A DNA stretch of 64,000 bases from assembly GCA_035532735.1 (NCBI GenBank), contig DATKQM010000068.1:24003-88002 (forward strand), given 5' to 3'. This DNA is from Chersky-840 sp035532735. Its GTDB lineage: Bacteria; Actinomycetota; Acidimicrobiia; Acidimicrobiales; UBA8190. A program made the position numbers and the translations under genes. This document shows positions 35,976 through 44,559 of this stretch, in pieces; positions within the stretch are counted from its first letter, which is position 1, and each line of letters starts with the position of its first letter. The notes beneath the pieces were generated by a model. That model did no database searches. It was not told the DNA's origin and saw only the letters and a list, made by a program, of their open reading frames with translations.

Positions 35976-37805
35976 TCATGCCGAGAGCGCCGTTGACATC
36001 AACGAGTCAAGCGCGTCCGCCGACGCCGGTCGTGCAAAGAAGTAGCCCTGATAGGAATCGCAGTCGAGCGCCACCACTTCGTCCAATTGCGCTTCGGACT
36101 CAATTCCCTCGGCCACGACGGTCATCTGCAGGCTGTGCGCCAACCTGACGATGGCGCTCACGATGAGCCGACTCGTGGGCTCACGTCCCAGATCGGCGAT
36201 AAAGGCCCGGTCGATCTTGACGATGTTGACCGGGAACTGTTTGAGATAGCTCAGAGAGCTGTAGCCCGTCCCGAAGTCATCGAGGGCGAGCTTGACGCCG
36301 AGGTGTCTCAGATCGTTGAGCACGATCAGCGCACGATCGCTGTCCTGGATGAAGACGCTTTCCGTTACCTCGAGGGTCACGACCCTCGGGTCGGTCCGCG
36401 TCTCGGTCAATACCTCCGCAACAGTGGTCGCGAAGCCTGGTGCCACCAATTGCGAGGACGAGATGTTGACGCAGATCTCGAGATCACGGTGTTGATCGTG
36501 GCGCTGCCACCGGTGCAGGTCGACGCATGCCTGCATCAATACCCATCGCCCGATGTCGATGATGAGGCCGGACTGCTCGGCGAGAGGGACGATCGTGTCA
36601 GGAGGCACCATCCCTCGGAGCGGGTGTGCCCAGCGAAGAAGAGCTTCGACGCCGGTGATCCGCCCGTCGTCAGTGGCCACGATGGGCTGGTACTCGGTGA
36701 GCAACTCGTGTCGTGCCAGGGCTCCGCGCAGGTCGCGATTCAGCGTTGCTCGGTTGTCGGCTAGGCGCCGTTCGCCGATGTCCACCGTCCCATGACGCGC
36801 CCCTCCGTTGCGCTTGGCCTGATACATAGCCGTGTCGGCGTCCTGGAGGATCTGCTCGGGGACGTCGTTACCACGACCGGCGAAGGCGATGCCGACACTG
36901 GCACTCACCTGTACCTCGATGCCCGACAGGACAAAAGCCTTTCCGAGCGCCTCGTCGATGCGGGCGGCCAGCGGCTCGACCTGCGATGTGTTCTCGAGGT
37001 CTTCGCACAAGATGACGAACTCGTCGCCGGCGAGGCGAGCCAAGGTGTCACCGGGTCGGAGGAGGTCGGTCAGACGTCCCGCCACGGCTACGAGGAGGTC
37101 GTCGCCGACGTGATGTCCGTAGGTGTCGTTGATCGCTTTGAATCGGTCGAGATCGGCGAAGAGGATCGCCACGAGCTTCTCCGAGCGATGGCACTTAAGG
37201 ATGGCGTGCACGAGGCGCTGCACCAGGAGAGTCCGGTTGGGCAGTCCGGTCAGGGCGTCGTGGAGGGCTGTTTCGCGGGCGCGGTCTGAGGATTCTCGGA
37301 GATCCGAGCGTGCTTGCGCGTTGAGAAGATAGGCGGCCGCCACGTCAGCCAGTGTCTGCGCCGCGGTCATCGCTCCGGCATTCAAGGGTCCGGCACTGGT
37401 GCGGTAGAGGTCGAGTGCCCCGAGCTGGTGTTGGTCGTGGCGCAAGGGGAAGGTGAACACTGCGCCCAGTCCTTCTTCGAGAGCTCGTGATGCAAATGTC
37501 GGGAACCGATCGTCGGCACGCAGGTCGGGGACGAGGACGGCCTCGCCTTCTCGGTACGCGGCCAGGCACGGACCCTCGCCCAATTCGGTCTGAAGTCGCT
37601 CGAAACGCATCGCCGCGTCATCCGAGGCGGCGATGTAATGAGGAGCGGTATCAGGCGCGATCAGTGTGACGCCGGCCGCGCTAATTGGGAGTACATCTAC
37701 GATCCGGACCACCAAATGATCGAGGATGGCCTGAATCGGAAAGTCAGTGACAAGAGTCCTCGCGAACTCGCTGAGGACGCCTGAGAGTCGCCTCTCGATC
37801 TCCAT
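35976..37805 (-). CDS. GAF-GGDEF-EAL c-di-GMP enzyme
   Basis: 609 residues. ATG 37805 is chosen for AGGGGG five bases upstream. The GAF domain (about 10-165) contains LGEGPCLAAYREGEAVLVPDLRADDRFP, similar to the GAF domains of the two ANTAR proteins. The cyclase motif is AGDEF (259-263) instead of GGDEF; family members with AGDEF can be active, so this is not decisive. The EAL domain has EAL at 387-389 plus DDFGTGYSSLSYL, VKIDR and AEGIE, and looks competent. It lies 143 bases upstream of the poly-HAMP kinase gene on the same strand, so it may be the first gene of the signalling unit or be controlled with it. Confidence 0.9.
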   Translation of the reverse strand: MEIERRLSGVLSEFARTLVTDFPIQAILDHLVVRIVDVLPISAAGVTLIAPDTAPHYIAASDDAAMRFERLQTELGEGPCLAAYREGEAVLVPDLRADDRFPTFASRALEEGLGAVFTFPLRHDQHQLGALDLYRTSAGPLNAGAMTAAQTLADVAAAYLLNAQARSDLRESSDRARETALHDALTGLPNRTLLVQRLVHAILKCHRSEKLVAILFADLDRFKAINDTYGHHVGDDLLVAVAGRLTDLLRPGDTLARLAGDEFVILCEDLENTSQVEPLAARIDEALGKAFVLSGIEVQVSASVGIAFAGRGNDVPEQILQDADTAMYQAKRNGGARHGTVDIGERRLADNRATLNRDLRGALARHELLTEYQPIVATDDGRITGVEALLRWAHPLRGMVPPDTIVPLAEQSGLIIDIGRWVLMQACVDLHRWQRHDQHRDLEICVNISSSQLVAPGFATTVAEVLTETRTDPRVVTLEVTESVFIQDSDRALIVLNDLRHLGVKLALDDFGTGYSSLSYLKQFPVNIVKIDRAFIADLGREPTSRLIVSAIVRLAHSLQMTVVAEGIESEAQLDEVVALDCDSYQGYFFARPASADALDSLMSTALSA

Positions 37806-38316
37806 GAGACCCCCTGGCAAGCTTAGAAGCGGGCCGCGAGGACTGGGCGGAGGATTCAGAAAAGCAATTCGAACCGGCAGTGTAACGGTCCCTCGTCACG
37901 CGATACAAGCATGCTCGAGCACAGAGGCGCGCGTTCGGACAATCACAAACACGGCCACGTTGATCACATGACGCCGGCCGACATTGTCGTCAGGAACAGA
38001 ACATGCAGAGAGTGGGCGGACGTTTTCACCGTGAGTCGTCGCCTGCATCGGACGAGGTGCCTGAAACTTTTCTTGACCGAAGCGTGAAGCCGGTCCGACA
38101 GGGCCGGTCGGAGCAACAGTCACGGCGCAGGGTGCCCATCGACTCTGAGCGCGCAATCTTTGTGCAGCAGTCGTTAATAGAGGCGTCCGCAACTACCGAT
38201 TGATACCGCAGACCCCTGAGAGAGGGGCGCCTGGTTTAGTCAGGGTGCCGGTTCCCGGTCACCCGTCGCCGAGGCTCGACGTGTCCTCTCCCCATACAAC
38301 GGAAGAGGCACTCACG
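37806..38316. other. divergent regulatory region with two adjacent hairpins
   Basis: 510 bases between the divergent GGDEF-EAL and DUF3494 genes. CCCCT, GAGAG, AGGGG (38213-38227) and CCTG, 7 bases, CAGG (38230-38244) could form two small neighbouring hairpins in the leader of the DUF3494 transcript. I compared this leader with what I remember of GEMM c-di-GMP and ydaO c-di-AMP riboswitches and found no match. GGAAGAGG (38301-38308) is the ribosome site of the downstream gene. Confidence 0.4.
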
Positions 38317-39321
38317 ATGTTCACGCACCGAACAAACACGTCCCGCCCTGGCATCACCACACCCCCCCGACACGTCTCGGCGTGGCTCGCACCAGTGGCG
38401 GTCATCCTGGCCGCCGTCGCTGTCATGGCCCCGGCCGTGCACGCCGACGCGGCGCAGACCCCGGTCGGCCTCGGCACGGCAGGAAGCTTCGCCATCCTCG
38501 CCGGCAGCGGGATCACCAACACCAACGCCACGACGGTCACCGGAGACGTCGGGACGTTCCCGACCACGTCGGAGAGCGGCACGGCGTCGATGACGATCAC
38601 GGGCACCAACCACGCCGGTGACGCGGTGACCCAGGGCGCCAAGAACGATCTCGTGACCGCCTACAACACCGCCGCAGGCGAGAGCCCACAGACAGCGGTC
38701 CCCGCCGACCTCGGCGGCCAGACCCTGAACCCGGGCACCTACAACTCGGCGTCGTCGCTGGGGCTCACCGGATCGCTCACACTCAACGGCGGCGGGAACC
38801 CGAACGCCATGTTCGTCTTCCAGGCCGGCTCCACGTTGACCACGGCCTCGGCGAGCAGCGTCAACCTCATCAACGGCGCCCAGGCCTGCAACGTCTTCTG
38901 GCAGGTCGGGAGCTCGGCCACCCTCGGCACAGGCTCAACGTTCCGCGGGACCATCCTGGCGCTCACGTCGATCACCGTCACATCGGCGACGACCATCAAC
39001 GGTCGGGTCCTGGCCCTCAACAGCGCGGTCACCTTGGACAATGACACGATCACCAGACCGACCTGCGCCACTTCCGCCGGCACCACGGTGACGGTACCGG
39101 GCGGCGGCACGGCCAGGACCAACGCCGCCACACCCAGTCCGAACGGAACGACAGGTGCGGGCGTGACAGGGACCGGGACACCGACGGGGACGACTGGCAC
39201 CGGCACGCTTCCCTTCACCGGGATCAACCCCCGGTTGCCGATCCTCGGTGGGACCCTGGTGGTCTTCGGCCTCGGGTTGCTGGGACTCTCGAACGCACGC
39301 CGCCGTCGCACGAGCGCCTGA
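38317..39321 (+). CDS. DUF3494 ice-binding-like surface protein with LPFTG sortase anchor
   Basis: 334 residues. The ATG at 38317 has GGAAGAGG upstream and a signal peptide (helix around residues 25-45, cut near VHADAAQ). Residues about 45-245 form a DUF3494 domain: GTAGSFAILAGSGITNTNATTVTGDVG, GGQTLNPGTYNSASSLGLTGSLTLNGGGNPNAMFVFQAGSTLTTASAS, CNVFWQVGSSATLGTGSTFRGTILALTSIT, INGRVLALNSAVTLDNDTI. These beta-solenoid proteins include ice-binding proteins and also general adhesins. A Thr/Gly-rich stalk follows, then LPFTG, a hydrophobic helix and RRRR: a textbook cell-wall sorting signal. No sortase gene is in this window. It is divergent from the c-di-GMP enzyme gene. Confidence 0.88.
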   Translation: MFTHRTNTSRPGITTPPRHVSAWLAPVAVILAAVAVMAPAVHADAAQTPVGLGTAGSFAILAGSGITNTNATTVTGDVGTFPTTSESGTASMTITGTNHAGDAVTQGAKNDLVTAYNTAAGESPQTAVPADLGGQTLNPGTYNSASSLGLTGSLTLNGGGNPNAMFVFQAGSTLTTASASSVNLINGAQACNVFWQVGSSATLGTGSTFRGTILALTSITVTSATTINGRVLALNSAVTLDNDTITRPTCATSAGTTVTVPGGGTARTNAATPSPNGTTGAGVTGTGTPTGTTGTGTLPFTGINPRLPILGGTLVVFGLGLLGLSNARRRRTSA

Positions 39322-39441
39322 ACGGCCAGTCACGCGAAAGGGGTCGCTCGTCGAACGGGCCGTGCGTCAGGCGCCGACCGAGGGGCAGTCACCTGCTTCT
39401 CGGTCGGCGTTCTCACGAGCAGTGGCTCTGATAGCGAAAAC

Positions 39442-40584
39442 TCAGCGGGCCCCGGCCGCCACGGCCTGGCCCCAGGTGTAGATGTAGAACGCCGGACTGC
39501 GGGTGAACACCGCAAAGAGCTCGGTATCGCTCATCCACGGCTTGGCGGCCGCCGGTGACGCCTCGCCGGCTCCCATGACAAGGATGCCACCCGAAGCCGC
39601 CAGCTGCGTAGCGGTGAAGCCCAGGATGTTGTCGCGGTGTCCCCAACATCCTCCCCCGCCGCTTCCACAAGCCAGGTTGCCCGACCCCGGGCCGTCGTCG
39701 TACATCCAGTTGTAGTTCGACCCCAGCGCGCCGGCGTTCTCGCTCCAGTTCGACGCCCACCGCATGACACTCACGCCGGGTGGGATGATCGTCGGCGTGG
39801 GGTCGGTGTCGGCCTGGGCGGCCGCCTGCGCATCCTGGTTCAGCTCGGCCACGAGCCCCACCGCCGGTGGGAGCCCGCGGTCCACGCGTTCGGTGTCGGC
39901 CAACACGAACAACTGCTCGGCCGCAGTGAGCGTCGAGTAGTTGCTCGGCAGTGTCATCGCCCCGAGACCTTCCCGCGCCCGGGCCGTGTCGGTGGCTTGG
40001 AGTGTCGACGCGATGCATCCTGCTGACAGCGCGCCTGCAGCCAGGCACGTGGACTCGAACAGCGGGGTGGGCGCCATGCTCGCGGACGGGTTGCCCGGGG
40101 GGAGGATGCCCCTCGTGACGGCGGGCGCGGGATGGACAACCGGCGCGGGATGAACCACCGGCGCGGGGTGGACCACCGGCGCGGGGTGGACAACGGGAGG
40201 AGCCACCGTGGTCGGAGGGGGCGGAGGTGGTGCCGCCGCCACCGCTTCGAGCTGCGGAACGGGCGTCGTCGTGGTCGTCGCCGGCGGGGGTGGCGTCTTG
40301 GCGGAGACGAGCGTCCCGGTGCGTTTCTCCTCTTCGAGGATCTTGCGCATGGCCACCAACGGCGACTCCTTGTGGAGGTGGTCGGACACCGTATGGCCGG
40401 TGTTGGAGTGACGTGTTCCCGCCGAGGCGATCGCTGTCGACCCCCCCGTGGCGGCCAGGACCGCTGCGCCCGGGAGTGACACCACCAACCCGAGACGGGC
40501 GATGGTGCGACTGGCGGGACGACGGGCGTTCTGCCGGCGCGTCGCCCGGTTGGCGCGCACGGGAGGAAGCGGTTCGCGACTCAT
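39442..40584 (-). CDS. secreted CAP-domain (SCP-like) protein with Pro-rich repeats
   Basis: 380 residues. ATG 40584 is chosen because the frame further upstream is Arg-rich and improbable. A basic N-terminus is followed by a hydrophobic segment (LGLVVSLPGAAVLAATGG), indicating secretion or N-terminal anchoring. Residues 70-150 are Pro-rich, with four PVVHPA units encoded by an 18-bp tandem repeat. The C-terminal half is a CAP-like domain: LFVLADTERVDRGLPPAVGLVAELN, SENAGALGSNYNWMYDD, the WGHRDNILG motif and FYIYTWGQ. A Cys pair flanks a Gly-rich loop. Function of bacterial CAP proteins is mostly unknown. It lies convergent to the DUF3494 gene and divergent from the Nudix gene. Confidence 0.82.
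   Translation of the reverse strand: MSREPLPPVRANRATRRQNARRPASRTIARLGLVVSLPGAAVLAATGGSTAIASAGTRHSNTGHTVSDHLHKESPLVAMRKILEEEKRTGTLVSAKTPPPPATTTTTPVPQLEAVAAAPPPPPPTTVAPPVVHPAPVVHPAPVVHPAPVVHPAPAVTRGILPPGNPSASMAPTPLFESTCLAAGALSAGCIASTLQATDTARAREGLGAMTLPSNYSTLTAAEQLFVLADTERVDRGLPPAVGLVAELNQDAQAAAQADTDPTPTIIPPGVSVMRWASNWSENAGALGSNYNWMYDDGPGSGNLACGSGGGGCWGHRDNILGFTATQLAASGGILVMGAGEASPAAAKPWMSDTELFAVFTRSPAFYIYTWGQAVAAGAR
40124..40195 (-). repeat. four 18-bp tandem repeats inside the CAP gene
   Basis: Units beginning GGCGCGGG at 40124, 40142, 40160 and 40178 encode four copies of a six-residue His/Pro/Val motif (PVVHPA) on the minus strand. Copies differ by one to three bases, and third-position changes keep most residues. 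Copy number probably varies between strains. Confidence 0.85.
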
Positions 40585-40909
40585 GGTGCGTCGGTGCGTC
40601 GGTGTCGTGTGGCTGCAGGCAGCTGGCCTGCAACGCGACGTCGCGGCGCGCGAACCATGATGCTGTCCGTCTCCTCCACTGCTCCGCCGCCCGGCAGAGC
40701 GCCCGACGGCGACCGTAGTGAACGAGGGAGAACCGTGCCAATCGCTCTGCGCGGTCGTCTCGTCAATGGACGTCACATATGCTTTGCGGCGGCAACGAGC
40801 AACCGCCTCACTTGGGGATACGACGCCATGTGGTGTTCCGAACACACGCATTCGACCAGAATCACCTCACCGGCTTTTCTAGAATGCAAGGGCAGAAAGT
40901 GATGCCACC
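40585..40909. other. divergent intergenic region
   Basis: 325 bases between the CAP and Nudix start codons. It must hold both promoters. TAGAAT at 40880-40885 could be a -10 for the Nudix gene, but no -35 at proper spacing was found. No palindrome of note. Confidence 0.3.
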
Positions 40910-41398
40910 GTGCCGAGAGTGAGTGCAGGACTCCTTCTCTTTCGCGTGAATGCGACGGAAGGCATCGAGGTTCTGCTCGTGCATCCCGGGGGCCCGTTCT
41001 GGGCGCGCAAGGATGCCGGCGCGTGGTCGATCCCTAAAGGCGAGTACGACGACGGTGACGACCCCGCGGCGCGGGCCGAAGCGGAGTTCGCCGAGGAGCT
41101 CGGCCGAGGCGCGCCACCGGGACAGCGACTCGATCTCGGCGAAGTCCGTCAGGCCGGTGGCAAGCGCGTGCGCGCCTGGGCGGTGCAGGGTGACATCGAC
41201 GCCTTGACCACCACGAGCAACACCTTCGACATGGAGTGGCCCCCTCGCTCAGGCGAGCACCGCAGCTTCCCCGAGGTCGACAAGGCGGCCTGGTTCACTG
41301 TCGACGAAGCGCGCGTCAAGCTCCTCGCCGGTCAGCTCCCCTTCCTCGAGCGCCTGGAGTCGATGACGCGCTCAGAGCGACAGGTCGACGAAGGGTGA
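40910..41398 (+). CDS. Nudix hydrolase
   Basis: 162 residues starting at GTG 40910. The N-terminus (SAGLLLFRV), the WSIPKGEYDDGDDP segment, and the helix ARAEAEFAEELG correspond to the Nudix fold and box. The helix has AE where most members have RE (REUxEExGU), but EFAEELG keeps the metal-binding glutamates. The C-terminal EWPPRSGEHRSFPEVDKAAWFTVDEAR segment matches a bacterial subgroup with PKGE and EWPPxSG motifs, of unclear substrate. Its stop is one base away from the stop of the convergent SDR gene. Confidence 0.88.
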   Translation: MPRVSAGLLLFRVNATEGIEVLLVHPGGPFWARKDAGAWSIPKGEYDDGDDPAARAEAEFAEELGRGAPPGQRLDLGEVRQAGGKRVRAWAVQGDIDALTTTSNTFDMEWPPRSGEHRSFPEVDKAAWFTVDEARVKLLAGQLPFLERLESMTRSERQVDEG

Positions 41399-41399
41399 G

Positions 41400-42167
41400 T
41401 CAGGGGATCCCGCCGTCGACGCGCAGGAGCTGTCCGGTGGTGAAGCTCGAGGCATCGCTGGCGAAGTAGAGCGCGGCGCCGACCACCTCGTCGGGATCAC
41501 CGAAGCGTTGCAGGGCGTGACGTTCGGCACCGTGCTCGAAGACCTCTTGGTCCCAGGCCTTGGTCACGTCGGTGAGGAACGGGCCCGCCATGATGCAGTT
41601 GACCCGTACCGTGGGCCCGAAAGTCCGCGCGAACCCCGCTGTCAAAGAATTCACCCCTGCTTTGGCGGCCGCGTAGGGGAGGATCTCGGGAGTGGGCCGG
41701 ATCGACCCCACGCTCGAGACGTTGACGATCGACCCCGCGCCGTCGCGCACCATCCGGCTGCCCACCACGGCGGTGAGGCGGAACACGCCCTTCAGGTTGA
41801 GGTTCACCACCTTGTCCCACATGGCTTCGGTGACCTCGGTGACGTCCCGGTAGAGCAGCGACATCCCGGCGTTGTTGATGAGGACGTCAACGTGACCGAA
41901 GGCGTCATAAGCGGCGTCGGCCAGGGGCTCGAGCTCGTCCCAGTTCGACACGTTGCACGACCAGGCGAGCCCCCGTCGTCCTATGGCCTCGATCTCGGCC
42001 ACGACGGCCTGACAGGCGTCGAGCTTCCGGCTGGCCACCACCACATCGGCACCTGCTGCCGCGAAGCCCAGAGCCATGGACCGGCCCAGGCCCCGGCTGC
42101 CCCCGGTCACGAGGGCGACCTTGCCGCTGAGGTCGAAGCGGTCCCGCTCCACCGACATGTGCTCCAT
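41400..42167 (-). CDS. SDR-family oxidoreductase
   Basis: 255 residues. The ATG at 42167 overlaps the stop of the phosphotransferase-like gene (TGATG). Classical SDR features: TGGSRGLGR for cofactor binding, NNAGMS, NVSSVGS with the catalytic Ser, and YAAAK with Tyr and Lys. A Ser-Arg pair after beta-2 (VVASRKL) suggests NADP(H). The C-terminus has FTTGQLLRVDGG. It is the third gene of an operon with an acyl-CoA dehydrogenase and a phosphotransferase-like protein, so a hydroxyacyl or alcohol intermediate of fatty-acid-like degradation is likely. Confidence 0.9.
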   Translation of the reverse strand: MEHMSVERDRFDLSGKVALVTGGSRGLGRSMALGFAAAGADVVVASRKLDACQAVVAEIEAIGRRGLAWSCNVSNWDELEPLADAAYDAFGHVDVLINNAGMSLLYRDVTEVTEAMWDKVVNLNLKGVFRLTAVVGSRMVRDGAGSIVNVSSVGSIRPTPEILPYAAAKAGVNSLTAGFARTFGPTVRVNCIMAGPFLTDVTKAWDQEVFEHGAERHALQRFGDPDEVVGAALYFASDASSFTTGQLLRVDGGIP

Positions 42168-43243
42168 CAGGGCAGGGACGTGGTCGACGCCAGGCCCGCG
42201 GCGCGCTGGGCCAAGTTCAACACGACGTCGCCGAACGCCTCCATCTTGGGATTGTCGGCCGTTCCCGCCACGACGCGCGCGTAGCCGGCTTCGAGGACCA
42301 CGGCCAGCTTGAACCGGGCCAGGATGACGTAGTAGTCGATCTCGTCGGTGTCGCGCCCGCTCTCGTTGGCGTAGTAGGCGAGGAGCTCGGCGCGCGACGG
42401 CATGCCCGTGTAGTCGACGTAGCTGCCCGTGCTCCGTTCCTCGTCCTCGTCGAGCCAACCCTGGATGACCCAGCCCAGGTCGAGGAGCGGGTCACCGACG
42501 GTCGCCATCTCCCAGTCGACGATGGCTGCCAAACGGGCCGGTGCTCCGGTACGGAACATGACGTTGGCGAACTGGTAGTCGCCGTGCATGATCCCGGGCA
42601 CGTAGTTGTGGGGTTGGTGGGCCCCCAACCACGCCGCCGCGATATCGAGCCCGGGAATGTCGCGGAACTGCACCGCGGCGAGATGGCTCATCCACCGGTC
42701 GACCTGACGCTCGTGGAAGCCGTCGGGACGGCCGAATCCCTCGAGACCACGGCTCTTCCAGTCGACACGGGCCAACTTGGCGATGCCGTCCACGAGTTGG
42801 AAGCCCAGGACGCGTCGTGCTTCGAGGTCGGTGTCGAAGGGCGGCGGCCAGCCCGCAGTGCCCATGGGGGACCAGCCGTCGACGTACTCCATCAGATAGA
42901 AACAGCCCCCCATGAGGGCGGGATCGTCGCACACCGCCAGGGCCCGGGCGTGGGGGACGTCGGTGTCGGCCAGCGCGGCAAGGAGCCGGTACTCACGCAG
43001 CATCGTCTCGTTGCGCCCGGCGGGGACGATGCGCGGCGGCCGGCGCAGGGCCATGCGGTGCCCACCCCGGCGGATCTCGAAGAGCTCGTTCGACGCGCCA
43101 CCGGTGATGAAGGTGGCTTCGACGGGCTCGCCCTCGCCGGGGAGGCCGTGGTCATCGAAGAAGCGCTGGAGCCGCTCGAGGTCGACGAGCCCCTGGGTAC
43201 GCGCCACGTCGTCGACTGCCTGGTCGGCGACGGAATCGCTCAC
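42167..43243 (-). CDS. aminoglycoside-phosphotransferase-like protein of the acyl-CoA dehydrogenase operon
   Basis: 358 residues. GTG 43243 overlaps the upstream stop (GTGA). The kinase-like fold shows GGASNELFEIRRGGHRMALRRPP, the catalytic loop HGDYQFANVMF and the metal site IVDWEMATVGDPLLDLGW. In many actinobacteria such proteins sit beside acyl-CoA dehydrogenases, and in animals the ACAD10/11 fusions phosphorylate 4-hydroxyacyl-CoAs. That makes a lipid-intermediate kinase far more likely than antibiotic resistance. Confidence 0.88.
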   Translation of the reverse strand: MSDSVADQAVDDVARTQGLVDLERLQRFFDDHGLPGEGEPVEATFITGGASNELFEIRRGGHRMALRRPPRIVPAGRNETMLREYRLLAALADTDVPHARALAVCDDPALMGGCFYLMEYVDGWSPMGTAGWPPPFDTDLEARRVLGFQLVDGIAKLARVDWKSRGLEGFGRPDGFHERQVDRWMSHLAAVQFRDIPGLDIAAAWLGAHQPHNYVPGIMHGDYQFANVMFRTGAPARLAAIVDWEMATVGDPLLDLGWVIQGWLDEDEERSTGSYVDYTGMPSRAELLAYYANESGRDTDEIDYYVILARFKLAVVLEAGYARVVAGTADNPKMEAFGDVVLNLAQRAAGLASTTSLP

Positions 43244-44550
43244 TGGTTGGCGACCTCGTGCTCGAGGTGCTCGGCGAACTTGGCGCGCGCCGCGGCGAGC
43301 TTCTCGGGCAGGTGCTCGGTCGGCCACGCGCCGGGGGCGGCCTGGTAACGCTTGAGGATCTGTCGGGCCACGGTCACGCGATGGACTTCACTCGGGCCGT
43401 CGACGAGCCCCATGACCGGAACCATCATCCAGTAACCACCGAGGGGGAGCTCGTTGGAGACACCGAGCGCGCCGTGGACCTGGATGGATCGTTGGACGAT
43501 GTCGTGGAGGACCTGGGCGGTGAGGACCTTGACCGCGGCGATGTCGTGACGAACCTTGCGGTAGTCCTGGTACTGGTCGATCTCCCAGGCCACGTACAAG
43601 ACGAAGAGACGGAACTGCATGAGCTGCGCGTAGGAGTCGGCCACATAGTTCTGGACGCTCTGCTTGTCGGCCAGGATGGTTCCCTGAGTCTGGCGCGACA
43701 GTGCCCGCTCGCACATCATGTCGAGGGCTTTCTGGCACACCCCGACCGTCCGCATGGCGTGGTGGATGCGGCCGCCCCCGAGCCGGGTCTGGGCGATGGC
43801 GAAGGCCTGGCCCTCCCCTCCCAAGAGGCTCTGGGCCGGGACCCGGACCTCGTTGTAGTGGATGAGGGCGTGCATCCCTTCGTGGCCGTCACCGAAGTGC
43901 TCGCCCATGAGCCCGATGTTCCGAACGATGTCGACCCCGGGCGTGTCGGTGGACACCAGGAACATCGACATGCCCTGGTACGCGCTCACGTCGGGATCGG
44001 TCACCGCCATCACGATGAGGAACGACGACGTCCTGGCGTTGGAGGAGAAGAACTTCCACCCGTCGATGACCCACTCGTCACCGTCGCGCCGGGCCCGGGT
44101 CTCGAAGCGGGTCGGGTCCGACCCACCTTGGGGCTCGGTCATCGAGTACGACGAGAAGATCTCGCCCTCGAGCAAGGGGCGGAGGTAGCGCTCCTTCTGC
44201 TCGTCGGTGCCGTAGTGGGCGATGATCTCGGCGTTGCCCGTGTCGGGGGCCTGGCAGCCGAAGATGATCGGAGCCCACCGGCTCCGGCCCAGGATCTCGT
44301 TCATGAGCGAGAGCTTCACCTGGCCGTATCCCTCGCCCCCGAGCTCGGGACCGAGATGACATGCCCACAGCTTCTCGTCGCGGACCCGTTGCTTCAGGGG
44401 GTCGACGATCGTGCGGAGCTTGTCGTCGAGAGGATGAAAGGTCCGGTCCCCCCACAGCAGGTCGAGCGGCTCGACCTCTTCACGGACGAAGGCGTCGACC
44501 CAGTCGAGCTTGGCTTGGAACTCGGGATCCGTAGAGAACTCCCAACCCAA
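43240..44550 (-). CDS. acyl-CoA dehydrogenase
   Basis: 436 residues. The start is TTG 44550, with GAGG upstream and the usual family start (GWEFSTDPEF). The FAD-dependent fold is clear: CQAPDTGNAEIIAHYGTDEQKERYL, SSYSMTEPQGGSDPT, DEWVIDGWKFFSSNA, QTRLGGGRIHHAMRTVGVCQKALDMMCERA, IQVHGALGVSNELPLGGYW and VDGPSEVHRVTVARQIL. The sequence most resembles the ACAD10/11-like subgroup, which fits its kinase-like neighbour. It introduces a double bond into an acyl-CoA. It is the first gene of a three-gene coupled operon and follows the small coiled-coil gene by nine bases. Confidence 0.93.
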   Translation of the reverse strand: MGWEFSTDPEFQAKLDWVDAFVREEVEPLDLLWGDRTFHPLDDKLRTIVDPLKQRVRDEKLWACHLGPELGGEGYGQVKLSLMNEILGRSRWAPIIFGCQAPDTGNAEIIAHYGTDEQKERYLRPLLEGEIFSSYSMTEPQGGSDPTRFETRARRDGDEWVIDGWKFFSSNARTSSFLIVMAVTDPDVSAYQGMSMFLVSTDTPGVDIVRNIGLMGEHFGDGHEGMHALIHYNEVRVPAQSLLGGEGQAFAIAQTRLGGGRIHHAMRTVGVCQKALDMMCERALSRQTQGTILADKQSVQNYVADSYAQLMQFRLFVLYVAWEIDQYQDYRKVRHDIAAVKVLTAQVLHDIVQRSIQVHGALGVSNELPLGGYWMMVPVMGLVDGPSEVHRVTVARQILKRYQAAPGAWPTEHLPEKLAAARAKFAEHLEHEVANQ

Positions 44551-44559
44551 CGACCTGCC

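Noticed and set aside
37806..38316. c-di-GMP (GEMM) or c-di-AMP riboswitch upstream of the DUF3494 gene
   Set aside because: Recalled conserved cores of these classes are not present; only simple hairpins are seen.
42167..43243. Aminoglycoside resistance gene
   Set aside because: The fold is APH-like, but the coupling to an acyl-CoA dehydrogenase and an SDR by overlapping codons points to acyl-CoA metabolism.
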